Shown here: in pieces, positions 25,912 to 34,763 of the stretch
Numbering within the stretch: position 1 is the first letter of the stretch
How the letters are laid out: the number at the start of each line of letters is the position of its first letter
From: JAFARE01 sp963777285
GTDB lineage: Bacteria; Chloroflexota; Dormibacteria; Aeolococcales; Aeolococcaceae
DNA length: 64,000 nucleotides
Direction of reading: 5' to 3'
Assembly (NCBI GenBank): GCA_963777285.1
Contig: CAVZPR010000001.1
Span: 1,358,615-1,422,614 of the forward strand
Notes under the pieces: model-generated
What the model was told of the DNA's origin: nothing
Seen by the model: the letters and a program-made list of their open reading frames with translations, nothing else
Database searches by the model: none
Made by a program: the position numbers and the translations under genes

Positions 25912-27009
25912 ATGCGTGAGGCAGCGCGTTCCGTTGCGACCGCCATGCCACCGGGCGATCCGCGGCGACGCGTCATCGGTGTGGCAGCGGTGGGCGCGCT
26001 CGCCCTGTCGCTGCTGTTCGTCGTGGCTGCGTATGCGGCCAAGGAACTGCGCTGGCTGTACCTCCACGCCCCCTGGCAGGACGATCCCTACGACGCCGTC
26101 GTTTCTTTCACGATCTTCTTCGTGCCGCTGACGGCCGCCGTCAACGCGACGCGCCTCGCGTTGTGCCGCCGCGACCAACCACTGCCGTGGGAGCGAGCAC
26201 GTCTCATCATCCGCGGCTCGCGCTTTGCGTCGCTCCTGGTCACGCTCACGCTCGGTGCCGACTGGATCAGCGTCGCCACGCGCACAGATCCGGGGGCATG
26301 GACGCAGGTCACCGCGTACCTCATCGTGGGACTGGCGGTGATCAGCGTGCCGGCGGTCATAGTGCTCGTCGCCCTGCACCGGGCTTCGCGATTGCTGCCG
26401 CCGGCCACGGACGCATCCAGTGACGACTGGCTCGCGGATGCCGCCGCGACCGCCGCCTGGTACGCGCGCACGCTGGGACCGCCGGGCCGCCGCTGGGCGG
26501 ATGTCGCGATCCGGTTGGAACAGCGCATCGCCGCGCAGGTGCGTGCCCGCCCGCTCGCCATCGCGTCGGCGCTCGCGCTCGCGTTTGCGGGACTGCTCGT
26601 GGTGGCGACGGCCATCGGCGAGGGGCCCGGCGCCGGGCTGTGGATCGACGTGGTCGTCGCCACGAGCGCCATGTTCGCCTTCGCCGTCGCGGCCGGCTCG
26701 CATCTGCGGCTTGTCGTGCCGCTGCATCCGCTGCACGGCGCGCGGCGACGCATGGTCGACGCCGTGGTCAGCGCGTGCGCAGCGGTCCCGGTCGCCCTCG
26801 CGCTGCGCGGCTCGCTCTGGTGGCTCGTGGGTGGCGGATCACCGCACCCGGGACAGCTGCTGGAGCTGCTGGGCGTGGCCGCCGCGTGCTGTTTCGTGGC
26901 GGTGCTCGCTGCCGAGACCGTGGCACGGAGCCACACGAACTCGGGCCTGACCGCCCTGCTCGAACCCTCAGCCGGGGCGGCGCACCGGGACCCGCGGCAG
27001 CAGCAGTGA
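25912..27009 (+). CDS. Multi-pass membrane protein of unknown function
   Basis: About 365 aa from ATG 25912 (MREAARSVATAMPPGDPRRR); the frame is open from 25807, so a start up to 35 residues earlier is possible. Eight or so hydrophobic segments, for example VIGVAAVGALALSLLFVVAA and IASALALAFAGLLVVATAIG, with a cytoplasmic loop holding WYARTLGPPGRRWADVA. No family recognised. Its 3' end overlaps the convergent exporter gene by 42 nt. Confidence 0.6.
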   Translation: MREAARSVATAMPPGDPRRRVIGVAAVGALALSLLFVVAAYAAKELRWLYLHAPWQDDPYDAVVSFTIFFVPLTAAVNATRLALCRRDQPLPWERARLIIRGSRFASLLVTLTLGADWISVATRTDPGAWTQVTAYLIVGLAVISVPAVIVLVALHRASRLLPPATDASSDDWLADAAATAAWYARTLGPPGRRWADVAIRLEQRIAAQVRARPLAIASALALAFAGLLVVATAIGEGPGAGLWIDVVVATSAMFAFAVAAGSHLRLVVPLHPLHGARRRMVDAVVSACAAVPVALALRGSLWWLVGGGSPHPGQLLELLGVAAACCFVAVLAAETVARSHTNSGLTALLEPSAGAAHRDPRQQQ

Positions 27010-28674
27010 CAGGATGCCTGTCGCCAGCCACAGGCCGACGTTGAAGAAAAGGATGCGTTCGACGGTGCTCGTGAAGTCGTGCGCCAGCGCCGACTGCGCG
27101 GCGCTCGCGAACGCAGCCGAGACGGGGTTGCTCGTCGGAGTCGAGGCGGTCGTCACCGGCGGGCACCCGGGCACGGGCTGCGTGGGGTCGCTCGACCCCG
27201 CCTGCTCTGTGAAGCAGTGGCTGAACTTGGCGACCGCGGCGTTGATCGCCGGTCCCGGCAGGTGCGCCGCGGCCAGCTGAGCACGCAGCTGCGGCGTCAC
27301 GTCGTTGACCACCACCGGCGCTCGGCTGGACAGCAGTCCGAAGAACACGACGCCGATCACGGCGACGCCGATGGCGCCGCCGAGCTGCTGGAACGTTGTG
27401 AGCACGCCCGACGCCGAGCCCGCGTCGCGGGGCGGCACGCCGGCGAGGATCACGTTCAGCAGCGGCGCGATCACCGTCCCCAGTCCCAATCCGCTGACCA
27501 GGAACGCGGGGATGAGGTCGAAGCTGGTCACGTTCGTGCCGCGCACGTGCAGCGTGAAGATGATGCCCAGGACTCCGATGACGAGCAGCGCCGAGCCGAT
27601 GGCGATGGTCCACTTGCCCAGCTTGGGTGCGAGTCGCGCCGACATCGCCGACGCGACCGCGGACCCGATGCTCCATGGGATCGTGGTGAGGCCGGCGTGG
27701 AGCGCGCTGAAGCCGAGGCCGACCTGCAGCATGAGGCTGAACGTGAAGAAGAACGCGGGTACGCCCGCGATGAAGACCGCAGATATGCCGACGCCGACAC
27801 GGAACGACTGGATGCCGAACATGGACAGCTGCACCAGCGGAAACCGCGTCTTGGGCAGCGCGCGCTCGTACAGCACGAAGGCGGCCAGCACGAACGGGCT
27901 CAATGCCATGCAGATGAACGTCCAGGGCGGCCATCCGGCGACCTGGCCCTCGACCAGCGGGTAGACCAACAGCAGCAGTCCGACCGTGGCGATGAGCACG
28001 CCCACGACGTCGAGGCGCGTGGCGTTCGGTGCACGCGATTCGGTCACGAAGCGCATCGCGGCGATCAGCGAGATGATGCCGATGGGCAGGTTGACCAGGA
28101 ATATCCAGCGCCAGGATCCGCCGGTGAGGTCATCGCGGATGATCAGGCCGCCGACCAGCGGACCGGTGATGGTGGCGATGCCGATGACCGCGCCGAGCAT
28201 GCCGAAGACGCGGCCGCGTTCATGCGGCGGAAAGCTCACCTGGATGACCGACAGCACCTGCGGGTACATCAGGGCCGCCATCAGGCCCTGGAACACGCGA
28301 GACAGATCGAGCATGATCGCCGTCTGGGCCAGACCGCACAGTGCGGATGCGGTGATGAAGCCGGCCATGCCGATCATGAACAGCCGCTTTCGGCCAAAGA
28401 TGTCACCAAGTCGGCCGCCCGTGATGAGCATCACCGCGTAGGCCAGGCCGTAACCGGCGACGACGAACTGGATGTCGGCGTTGTTGGCGGCGAGGTTGTT
28501 GCGGATCGCGGGAATCGCGACGTTGACGATCGAGATGTCGAGCAGGACCATGAACAGCGCGGTCATGACGCTGAACAGCCCCACCCAGCGGCGCGGGTCC
28601 AGCTCGGCGTGCTCCGCCGGTTGAGCCGGCTGTACGGGTGGCGCGGGGGAGGCCACCTCGGTCGTGTCGGTCAT
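26968..28674 (-). CDS. DHA2-family MFS drug exporter (EmrB/QacA type)
   Basis: A 568-aa exporter with 14 predicted membrane helices. Typical motifs: VLLDISIVNVAIPAI (helix 1), GRLGDIFGRKRLFMIG (motif A, loop 2-3), RVFQGLMAALMYP (motif B) and GPLVGGLI (motif C). It exports drugs or other hydrophobic compounds in exchange for protons. The start at 28674 (MTDTTEVASPAPPVQPA) is chosen over an upstream frame because TACTGT lies 7 nt upstream, giving a leaderless mRNA, and because the extension would run into the divergent gene. A large periplasmic loop lies near residues 465-535. Confidence 0.92.
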   Translation of the reverse strand: MTDTTEVASPAPPVQPAQPAEHAELDPRRWVGLFSVMTALFMVLLDISIVNVAIPAIRNNLAANNADIQFVVAGYGLAYAVMLITGGRLGDIFGRKRLFMIGMAGFITASALCGLAQTAIMLDLSRVFQGLMAALMYPQVLSVIQVSFPPHERGRVFGMLGAVIGIATITGPLVGGLIIRDDLTGGSWRWIFLVNLPIGIISLIAAMRFVTESRAPNATRLDVVGVLIATVGLLLLVYPLVEGQVAGWPPWTFICMALSPFVLAAFVLYERALPKTRFPLVQLSMFGIQSFRVGVGISAVFIAGVPAFFFTFSLMLQVGLGFSALHAGLTTIPWSIGSAVASAMSARLAPKLGKWTIAIGSALLVIGVLGIIFTLHVRGTNVTSFDLIPAFLVSGLGLGTVIAPLLNVILAGVPPRDAGSASGVLTTFQQLGGAIGVAVIGVVFFGLLSSRAPVVVNDVTPQLRAQLAAAHLPGPAINAAVAKFSHCFTEQAGSSDPTQPVPGCPPVTTASTPTSNPVSAAFASAAQSALAHDFTSTVERILFFNVGLWLATGILSLLLPRVPVRRPG

Positions 28675-28680
28675 CGTCCG

Positions 28681-28691
28681 TACAGTACCCT
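28681..28691. promoter_or_regulatory. Overlapping bidirectional leaderless promoters
   Basis: Only 25 bp separate two divergent ATG codons. TACCCT (28686-28691) lies 8 nt before the plus-strand ATG at 28700, and TACTGT (28687-28682 on the minus strand) lies 7 nt before the minus-strand ATG at 28674. The two -10 boxes overlap, so polymerase should serve only one direction at a time. Confidence 0.55.
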
Positions 28692-28699
28692 CTGCCCCG

Positions 28700-29665
28700 A
28701 TGGAGATGCAGTACCGCCGCCTGGGCCGCGCCGGGGTGCGCGTCAGCGTCCTCTCATTCGGCTCCTGGGTCAGCTTCGGCCCGCAGCTGGCGGGCAGCAC
28801 CGCGCGCGACTGTCTCGCCGCCGCCTACGACGCAGGCATCAACTTCTTCGACAACGCTGAGGTCTACGCGGGCGGCAAGTCGGAGTTGATCATGGGCGAG
28901 GCAATCGCCGCCCTGGGCTGGCCGCGCCACACGTACCTCATCTCCACCAAGTTCTACTGGGGCATCGCGGAGTTGGTCAACACGCGCAACACCCTCAACC
29001 GCAAGTACCTGCTGCAGGCCATCGACGGGTCGCTGCAACGGCTGCGCCACGACTTCGTCGACCTCGTGTTCTGTCACCGCCCCGACCCCGACACTCCCAT
29101 CGAGGAGACGGTGTGGGCGATGCACGACATCGTCGCGTCGGGACGCGCGCTCTACTGGGGCACCTCGGAATGGAGCGCCGAGTCCATCCGCACGGCGTGG
29201 GAGATCGCCGACCGCCACCATCTCCACAAGCCGCTCATGGAGCAGCCGCAGTACAACCTGCTGGAGCGCGCCAAGGTGGAGCAGGAGTTCCTGCCGCTGT
29301 ATGACAGCCTGGGGCTGGGCCTCACCACGTGGAGCCCGCTGGCCTCCGGCCTGCTCACCGGGAAGTACCGCGACGGTGTGCCCGAAGGCAGCCGCGGCGC
29401 GCTGCCGGGCTACTCTTGGATGCGCGAGGAGCTGACCGACCCTGACGCCAACCGCAAGGTGGGCGCGCTGGAGCCGATCGCCAGGGAGCTGGGGGCCACG
29501 CTCGCGCAGCTCGCGCTGGCGTGGTGCGCCGCCAACCCGCACGTCTCGACGGTGATCACAGGCGCCAGCCGCGCCGAGCAGGTACAGGAGAATGTCGGCG
29601 CGCTCGACGTGCTGCAGCGCCTCACGCCGGAGGTGATGCGCCGGATCGACGCAGCCCTGGCCTAG
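28700..29665 (+). CDS. Aldo/keto reductase, potassium-channel beta-subunit type
   Basis: A 321-aa AKR starting MEMQYRRLGRAGVRVSVLSF. The catalytic tetrad is visible as Asp in INFFDNAEVY, Tyr in the same segment, Lys in LISTKFYWG and His in DLVFCHRPDPD. The region EQPQYNLLERAKVE and the NADPH-binding TVITGASRAEQVQENVGAL are typical of the Kv-beta/YghZ branch. It reduces carbonyls with NADPH. The start is leaderless, from the bidirectional promoter shared with the exporter. The stop shares CTAG with the convergent methyltransferase stop. Confidence 0.9.
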   Translation: MEMQYRRLGRAGVRVSVLSFGSWVSFGPQLAGSTARDCLAAAYDAGINFFDNAEVYAGGKSELIMGEAIAALGWPRHTYLISTKFYWGIAELVNTRNTLNRKYLLQAIDGSLQRLRHDFVDLVFCHRPDPDTPIEETVWAMHDIVASGRALYWGTSEWSAESIRTAWEIADRHHLHKPLMEQPQYNLLERAKVEQEFLPLYDSLGLGLTTWSPLASGLLTGKYRDGVPEGSRGALPGYSWMREELTDPDANRKVGALEPIARELGATLAQLALAWCAANPHVSTVITGASRAEQVQENVGALDVLQRLTPEVMRRIDAALA

Positions 29666-30330
29666 CCGCCCGTCACCAGGGCGAGTGCGAAGCCGTCGTA
29701 CCCCTTCACGCCCACCGTCTGGATCACCGTCGCGTTGACGCGCTTTTCCGCGGCCAACCGCTGATTGAAGCGCAGCATGCCCTGTACGTTTTGGTCATCG
29801 CTGTCTGGATCTAAGATGGCGCCCTGGCGCACCACGTTGTCCACCACGATCACCGTCCCCGGATGGCTCAGGCGCACCGCCCAGTCGAAATAGTCGGCGG
29901 TGCTCGGCTTGTCGGCGTCGATGAACACGAGGTCGAATGGTCCGGCGCCCTCCGACTCCAGCTGGGGCAGCGTGTCGAGGGCGCGTCCCTCCCGGACCTG
30001 CACGACGTCGCCCAGCCCCGCCGTCGCGATGTTGCCGCGCGCCACCTGGGCGTGCCGGGGATCCACCTCGAGGGTGACCACCCTGCCGTCCGGCGCCACC
30101 GCGCGGCCCAGCCAGATCGCGCTGTAGCCGCCCAGGGTGCCGACCTCGAGGATGGCGCGTGCGCCCACGGCCCGGGCGAGCAGATGGAGCATCTTGCCCT
30201 GGTTCGGCGCCACCTGGATGTTGGGCAGCTCCGCGCTGGCGGCCAGCGCTCCATCGAGCGCGGCGTCCGGGCCGATCAGCAGCCCGTCGAAGAGGCCGTC
30301 GACGGCTGTCCACCGCTCCCGCTCGTCCAC
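29662..30330 (-). CDS. Class I SAM-dependent O-methyltransferase
   Basis: A 222-aa methyltransferase of the caffeoyl-CoA/catechol O-methyltransferase-like group. SAM motif I is ILEVGTLGGYSAIWLGRA, with the acidic residue in VTLEVD. The metal site follows as FDLVFIDADKPSTADYFDWA and the later VVDNVVRQG. It methylates hydroxyls of small molecules using a divalent metal. It begins at GTG 30330 and its 3' end overlaps the aldo/keto reductase gene by 4 nt. Confidence 0.92.
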   Translation of the reverse strand: MDERERWTAVDGLFDGLLIGPDAALDGALAASAELPNIQVAPNQGKMLHLLARAVGARAILEVGTLGGYSAIWLGRAVAPDGRVVTLEVDPRHAQVARGNIATAGLGDVVQVREGRALDTLPQLESEGAGPFDLVFIDADKPSTADYFDWAVRLSHPGTVIVVDNVVRQGAILDPDSDDQNVQGMLRFNQRLAAEKRVNATVIQTVGVKGYDGFALALVTGG

Positions 30331-30382
30331 GGTCGCGATTCAAGCACGTTGACCATGCGGCGCTGCCTCACACTCAGGGGCC

Positions 30383-31831
30383 GTGGGAGACGCCGCCGTC
30401 GCCGAGGAGGCCGGGCTGCGGTTCGCCAGCGCCCCCGGGCGCTGGGTCCTGGCCACGACGGTGCTCGGCTCGGGCATCGCGTTCCTCGATTCCACCGTGG
30501 TCAACGTGGCGCTGCCCAGCATCGGGCGCGACCTGCACGTCGGGCTCGCCGACCTGCAGTGGACCGTCACCGCGTACACGCTCACGCTCTCGGCCTTCCT
30601 CCTGCTCGGCGGGTCCTTGGGCGACCGCTACGGCAGACGGCGGCTCTTCGTGATCGGCCTTGCCTGGTTCACCGTCGCCTCGGTGCTCTGCGGGGCGGCG
30701 CCATCCGCGGGACTGCTGATCGCGTTCCGCGCCATCCAGGGGGTGGGCGGCGCGCTGCTCACGCCGGCCAGCCTGGCCATCATCGAATCCAGCTTCAGGC
30801 CGCGCGATCGCGCCCCTGCGATCGGTGCCTGGGCGGGCTTCGGCGGCCTCTTTGGGGCGATCGGGCCTCTCGTCGGCGGCGTCCTGGTGGGCGCCTTCAC
30901 CTGGCGCCTGGTCTTCTTCATCAACGTGCCGCTGGCGGCGGTGGCGCTGTTCATCGCCATTCGCTGCGTGCCGGAGACCCGCGACGCTCGGCCACGGGGA
31001 CGGATCGACCTGCCCGGCCCCGCGCTCGCGGCGCTCGGCCTGGGCGGGGTCACGTACGGCCTGATCCAGGGACCGGTGAACGGCTGGACCGCGCCGATCA
31101 TCCTGGGCTCGCTGGCGGGCGGCGCCCTGCTGCTCGCGCTGCTGCTGGTGAACGAGCGGCGCGCCCGCGATCCGATGCTGCCGCTCGACGTGTTCCGCTC
31201 GCGCCAATTCTCCGGAGCCAACGGGGCCACCTTCGCCATCTACGCCGCGCTGGGCGCGGTGACGTTTCTCGTCGTCATCTACCTGCAGCAGGTGCTGCAC
31301 TACTCCCCCCTCGCGTCCGGCGCCTCGCTGCTGCCGGTGACGGCGCTGCTGCTCCTCCTGTCATCTACAACCGGACGGCTCGCCTCACGCATCGGCCCGC
31401 GCCTGCCGATGACGCTTGGGCCGCTGGTCGCCGCGGTCGGCATGGCGCTGTTCGCCCGCGCGACGCCGGGCTCGTCCTACGCGCTCACCGTGCTGCCCGC
31501 CGGCATCGTGTTCGGCCTGGGGCTGGTGCTGACAGTGCCCGCGCTGACCTCGACCGCGCTGGGAGCGGTCACGTCGACTCGCGCCGGCATCGCCTCGGCG
31601 ATCAACAACGACGTGGCCCGTGTGGGCAGCCTCGCCGCGGTGGCTCTCGTGCCCGCGCTGGCCGGCATCAGCACGGGCGGCAGCGCCGTCGCGGTCGGCA
31701 CGCTGAGCAGCGGCTTCCGCACCGGCATGTTCATCTGCGCCGCGATGTGCGCCCTCGGCGGCGGCATCGCGTTCCTCACCATCTCCAACCAGCGCCGGCC
31801 GGTGCCGCCGACCGCGGCCGTGCCGCGCTGA
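30383..31831 (+). CDS. DHA2-family MFS exporter
   Basis: A 482-aa transporter with 14 helices from GTG 30383. Motifs: GIAFLDSTVVNVALPSIGRD, GGSLGDRYGRRRLFVIGL (motif A), RAIQGVGGALLTPASLAII (motif B) and GPLVGGVLVG (motif C). It is a second, distinct member of the same family as the 26968-28674 exporter. It is divergent from the O-methyltransferase (52-bp gap) and ends at a nested inverted-repeat element at 31869-31981. Confidence 0.92.
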   Translation: MGDAAVAEEAGLRFASAPGRWVLATTVLGSGIAFLDSTVVNVALPSIGRDLHVGLADLQWTVTAYTLTLSAFLLLGGSLGDRYGRRRLFVIGLAWFTVASVLCGAAPSAGLLIAFRAIQGVGGALLTPASLAIIESSFRPRDRAPAIGAWAGFGGLFGAIGPLVGGVLVGAFTWRLVFFINVPLAAVALFIAIRCVPETRDARPRGRIDLPGPALAALGLGGVTYGLIQGPVNGWTAPIILGSLAGGALLLALLLVNERRARDPMLPLDVFRSRQFSGANGATFAIYAALGAVTFLVVIYLQQVLHYSPLASGASLLPVTALLLLLSSTTGRLASRIGPRLPMTLGPLVAAVGMALFARATPGSSYALTVLPAGIVFGLGLVLTVPALTSTALGAVTSTRAGIASAINNDVARVGSLAAVALVPALAGISTGGSAVAVGTLSSGFRTGMFICAAMCALGGGIAFLTISNQRRPVPPTAAVPR

Positions 31832-31868
31832 TCACGCTCGGCACAACCGGCGATATTGATGCCGGCGC

Positions 31869-31981
31869 CGTGCATGCACCCTCTCTGCTCAGACAGCCGG
31901 ATCGCTCCGCGAATCTCGCGCGCCGGAAGATTGTCGCGCGAGATCGCTCCGCGACCGGAACTCGCCGAGGGTGCATGCACG
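31869..31981. repeat. Nested inverted-repeat element between convergent genes
   Basis: Outer arms are a perfect 15-bp inverted repeat, CGTGCATGCACCCTC (31869-31883) and GAGGGTGCATGCACG (31967-31981). Inside lies a 10-bp hairpin ATCTCGCGCG (31913-31922) / CGCGCGAGAT (31935-31944). A 13-bp direct repeat GATCGCTCCGCGA occurs at 31900-31912 and 31942-31954. The whole is 113 bp with no coding capacity. It may be a MITE/REP-like element or a bidirectional terminator. Confidence 0.75.
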
Positions 31982-32017
31982 TCTCCGGCAGGCAACGACC
32001 AACGCGGCGCCGTCACG

Positions 32018-33412
32018 CTACGCACGGCGCACGCGCAGCACCGCCACGCGCTCGTTGACGCCTTTCAGGCGCAGCGGTGAGCCGCGCTTCACCGCCAGGC
32101 CGTTGGCCGCCCATGCGGCGCTGTCGGCGTCGGCGCCGTCCGCCTGCAGATACACAGCCGCGGCCGGCGCCACATCGACCAGGCGCGCGGCGATGTTCAC
32201 CGTCCGTCCGAAGTAGTCTGCGTACGCGCGCAGCACCGGGCCGTGCGCCGCGCCGACGCGCACCGGCGGCATGCCGGGCTCGGCTGCGGCCGCGTCGATG
32301 AGGTCGAGCGCGGCGGCGCAGCATGACACAGGATCTCGCGCCGTGAACATCACGGCGTCGCCGATGCTCTTGACGATCCGCGCCTCGTGACGTGGAAGCA
32401 CCGTCTCCGCGCAGTGCAGCAGCCGCGACGCCAGGTGGCTGACCTCCAGCGCTGTCAGCTTCTCGGACACCGTGGTGAATCCAACCAGGTCGGCGAACGC
32501 CACGGTCAGCTGGCGCTGACCCTGCGCTCCCCGGTCGCTCTGCTCGATCTGCATCGCCGCTTCGGACCGGGCGCCGGCGATGAGGTGGTGGCGCAGCACC
32601 ACCTCGAGCAGCGGACCAAGCGGCGGCACCAGCAGGTCGACCATCGCCGCCAGCCTCAGCGCGACGTCGAGCTCGCTCGCACCGCTCTCCACGAAACGCG
32701 CCGTGAGTTGCCGGCGGAACAGCTCGACCGACGCCGCGCCGACGTCCGACATCGCCCGGCCCACCACCGACGCCGCCTCGACGAGGTCGTCCTCGGTGAA
32801 CACGCTGCGCATCGCGTTCAGCGTGCGCAGCGCCGCCACCTCGCTGCGCGTGAACGCGGGTTCGTCGAGGTCGTCGGCGGGCATGCCCAGGGCGCGCCAG
32901 ATGTTGAGCGCCATTTCCAGGGGCACGCCGGCCCGCTCGGCGACCTGCCGCGCGGAGAGCGTGGCGTCGCCGGAGATGACGTGCTCCAGCGTGATCAGCG
33001 GCAATCGTCCTTCGGCGACCGCGCGCTCCAGATCGTCGTCGCTCGTGCCCCGGTTCGTCGCGGCCGCCAGCAGCACCGCCCGGTCGACGGTGTCGCGACC
33101 CCACGAACCGTCTGCCTGCGGCGTGCCCAGGAGGCCGCGGTCCGCCCAGCGCTGCACTGCTTCCGGGGGCTGGTCGACATGCGCGGCGATGTCGTCGAGC
33201 GTCAGCAGCGACGAGCGGCGGTGGCGGCGGCGCGGCGGCTGCGCCAGCACCGCCAGCGTCGAACCGAGCGCCGCTGCGCCCGCGTGCGTGCGGCCGCTGT
33301 GCCGGCTCAGCGGACCGGTGACCGCGGTGACGCGCTCCACCACGCCGCCGGGCATCGCCTCCAGCGCGGCGTCGAGCGCCCGGCGTGCGACCTTGACCGG
33401 GCGCCGGGTCAC
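32018..33412 (-). CDS. Class III adenylate/guanylate cyclase with N-terminal MerR-like domains
   Basis: A 464-aa protein. The C-terminal cyclase domain begins near residue 300: QLTVAFADLVGFTTVSEKL holds the first metal Asp, IVKSIGDAVMF the second, and GRTVNIAARLVDVAP the transition-state Asn and Arg. The N-terminal half has a MerR-like helix (TLDDIAAHVDQPPEAVQRWA) and a second similar region around residues 160-260, as in many actinobacterial cyclases annotated this way. Its start overlaps the zur stop by 4 nt, so it is the last gene of the zinc operon, an unexpected place for a nucleotide cyclase. Confidence 0.88.
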   Translation of the reverse strand: MTRRPVKVARRALDAALEAMPGGVVERVTAVTGPLSRHSGRTHAGAAALGSTLAVLAQPPRRRHRRSSLLTLDDIAAHVDQPPEAVQRWADRGLLGTPQADGSWGRDTVDRAVLLAAATNRGTSDDDLERAVAEGRLPLITLEHVISGDATLSARQVAERAGVPLEMALNIWRALGMPADDLDEPAFTRSEVAALRTLNAMRSVFTEDDLVEAASVVGRAMSDVGAASVELFRRQLTARFVESGASELDVALRLAAMVDLLVPPLGPLLEVVLRHHLIAGARSEAAMQIEQSDRGAQGQRQLTVAFADLVGFTTVSEKLTALEVSHLASRLLHCAETVLPRHEARIVKSIGDAVMFTARDPVSCCAAALDLIDAAAAEPGMPPVRVGAAHGPVLRAYADYFGRTVNIAARLVDVAPAAAVYLQADGADADSAAWAANGLAVKRGSPLRLKGVNERVAVLRVRRA

Positions 33413-33867
33413 GAAGGATCGCGCTGCTGCGCGCAGCGCTCGCAGACGCCGTAGAAGTCGAGCGACGCGTGGTGCGCGGTGAACCCGTGACGTCGCGACA
33501 GTTCACCCACCAGCATGGCGATCGCCGCCTCGTCGATCTCCTGCGTCGAGTCGCACGACGTGCAGACCAGGTGATGATGATGCTCGGCGGAGCACGCGGC
33601 GTACGCGTACACGTGCCCGGGCCGCTCGAATCGCTGCGCCAGCCCCGCCTCAACCAGCGAGTTGAGAGAGCGGAAGACCGTGGCCCGGCCCAACAGCGGG
33701 TTGCGCTCGCGCAGCTGCTCGTACAGCTCGGCCGCCACCATGGTGCGGCGGCTGCGGCGCAGAGCCTCCAGCACTACCAGGCGCTGTGCGGTGGGCCGCC
33801 GCCCCCGTGCGCCCAGGCGCTCCGAGAGGTCCTCCACCGCGGGCTTGGCGACCCGCGCCGTGGTCAC
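33409..33867 (-). CDS. zur: Fur-family zinc uptake regulator
   Basis: A 152-aa Fur-family repressor. The winged helix is RRPTAQRLVVLEALRR with recognition helix ATVFRSLNSLVEAGL. Metal sites are CSAEHHHHLVCTSC and the C-terminal CERC, giving two CxxC pairs of the structural zinc. Position between znuB and the cyclase gene, with 4-nt overlaps on both sides, argues for Zur rather than Fur. Expected role: repress the znu genes when zinc is sufficient. Confidence 0.88.
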   Translation of the reverse strand: MTTARVAKPAVEDLSERLGARGRRPTAQRLVVLEALRRSRRTMVAAELYEQLRERNPLLGRATVFRSLNSLVEAGLAQRFERPGHVYAYAACSAEHHHHLVCTSCDSTQEIDEAAIAMLVGELSRRHGFTAHHASLDFYGVCERCAQQRDPS

Positions 33868-34763
33868 GCCGGCTCCGTCATGGCGTTCGATCGTCGCACG
33901 CGGTCGCGCAACGCCGCTCCGCCGCGCACCCCGAGGTACGTGACGAACGCGATCGTGGTGATGAAGAAGCTGGGCGGATGTGGCGAGTACCAGGCGACCG
34001 CCAGGCCGAGGAGCGTGAACAGCAGCGCGAGCGCGCAGGAGATGGCGATGCCTCGAGCCGGGCGCGCCGTCAGCCGTTCGGCGACCGCGGCCGGCGTGAC
34101 CACAAGCGCGAACACGAGCAGGACCCCCACGACCTGCACCGCCTCCGAGACCGTCAGCGCCAGCAGCACCATAAACACCACGCTGAGGGCGCGCACGGGC
34201 ACGCCGCGCGCCGCGGCCACGTCGTCGTCCAGCGACGCGAAGAGGAGCGGACGGTATATGCCCGCGAGCACCGCGAGCGTGACCACGCCGGTGACCAGCG
34301 TCAGCAGCAGGCTGGTGGTCGACACACCGTAGATGTCACCGAACAGGATGGCGTACGCCTCGGTGGCATAACCCGTGTACAGCGACAGGAACAGCACCCC
34401 CAGACCCAGCATCCACGCAAGCACGATGCCGATGACGACGTCGCGGTCGCGGATGCGGTGGCCCAGCGCGCCCATCACGGCGCCGCTGCCCGCGGTGAAC
34501 GCGAGGAGTCCCGCGATGGGGCTGACGCCGACGACCACCGCGCCGGCCGCGCCGGCGAAGCCGATGTGGGACAGCGCGTGTCCGGCGAATGCAAGGCCGC
34601 GCAGCACGACGAAGTAGCCGATGGCGCCGGCGACGAGCGACACGATCGCTCCCGCGGCGAGTGCGTTGACGCTGAAGCCGTACGCAAAGAGCTGCGTGAT
34701 GTCCTGCACCAGGTTCCAGCTGGGCGCCGCCGCCGGAGCCGTGGCCAGCACGTCAGTGCTCAT
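33864..34763 (-). CDS. znuB: Zinc/manganese ABC transporter permease
   Basis: A 299-aa permease of the ABC-3 (ZnuB/MntB) family with eight or nine hydrophobic helices, including VVLRGLAFAGHALSHIGFAG, the family signature near residue 62, and GVVTLAVLAGIYRPLLFASL. The start MSTDVLATAP at 34763 overlaps the znuC stop by 11 nt; a longer frame from 34796 would overlap more. It forms the membrane channel for ZnuA-delivered metal. Confidence 0.9.
   Translation of the reverse strand: MSTDVLATAPAAAPSWNLVQDITQLFAYGFSVNALAAGAIVSLVAGAIGYFVVLRGLAFAGHALSHIGFAGAAGAVVVGVSPIAGLLAFTAGSGAVMGALGHRIRDRDVVIGIVLAWMLGLGVLFLSLYTGYATEAYAILFGDIYGVSTTSLLLTLVTGVVTLAVLAGIYRPLLFASLDDDVAAARGVPVRALSVVFMVLLALTVSEAVQVVGVLLVFALVVTPAAVAERLTARPARGIAISCALALLFTLLGLAVAWYSPHPPSFFITTIAFVTYLGVRGGAALRDRVRRSNAMTEPA

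Noticed and set aside
27079..28860. A 593-codon plus-strand frame antisense to the exporter
   Set aside because: Its product is an Arg/Asp/His-rich shadow. The minus strand encodes a complete MFS protein with all motifs.
29863..32058. A 731-codon plus-strand frame across two genes
   Set aside because: Shadow of the methyltransferase and of the second exporter; no domain recognisable.
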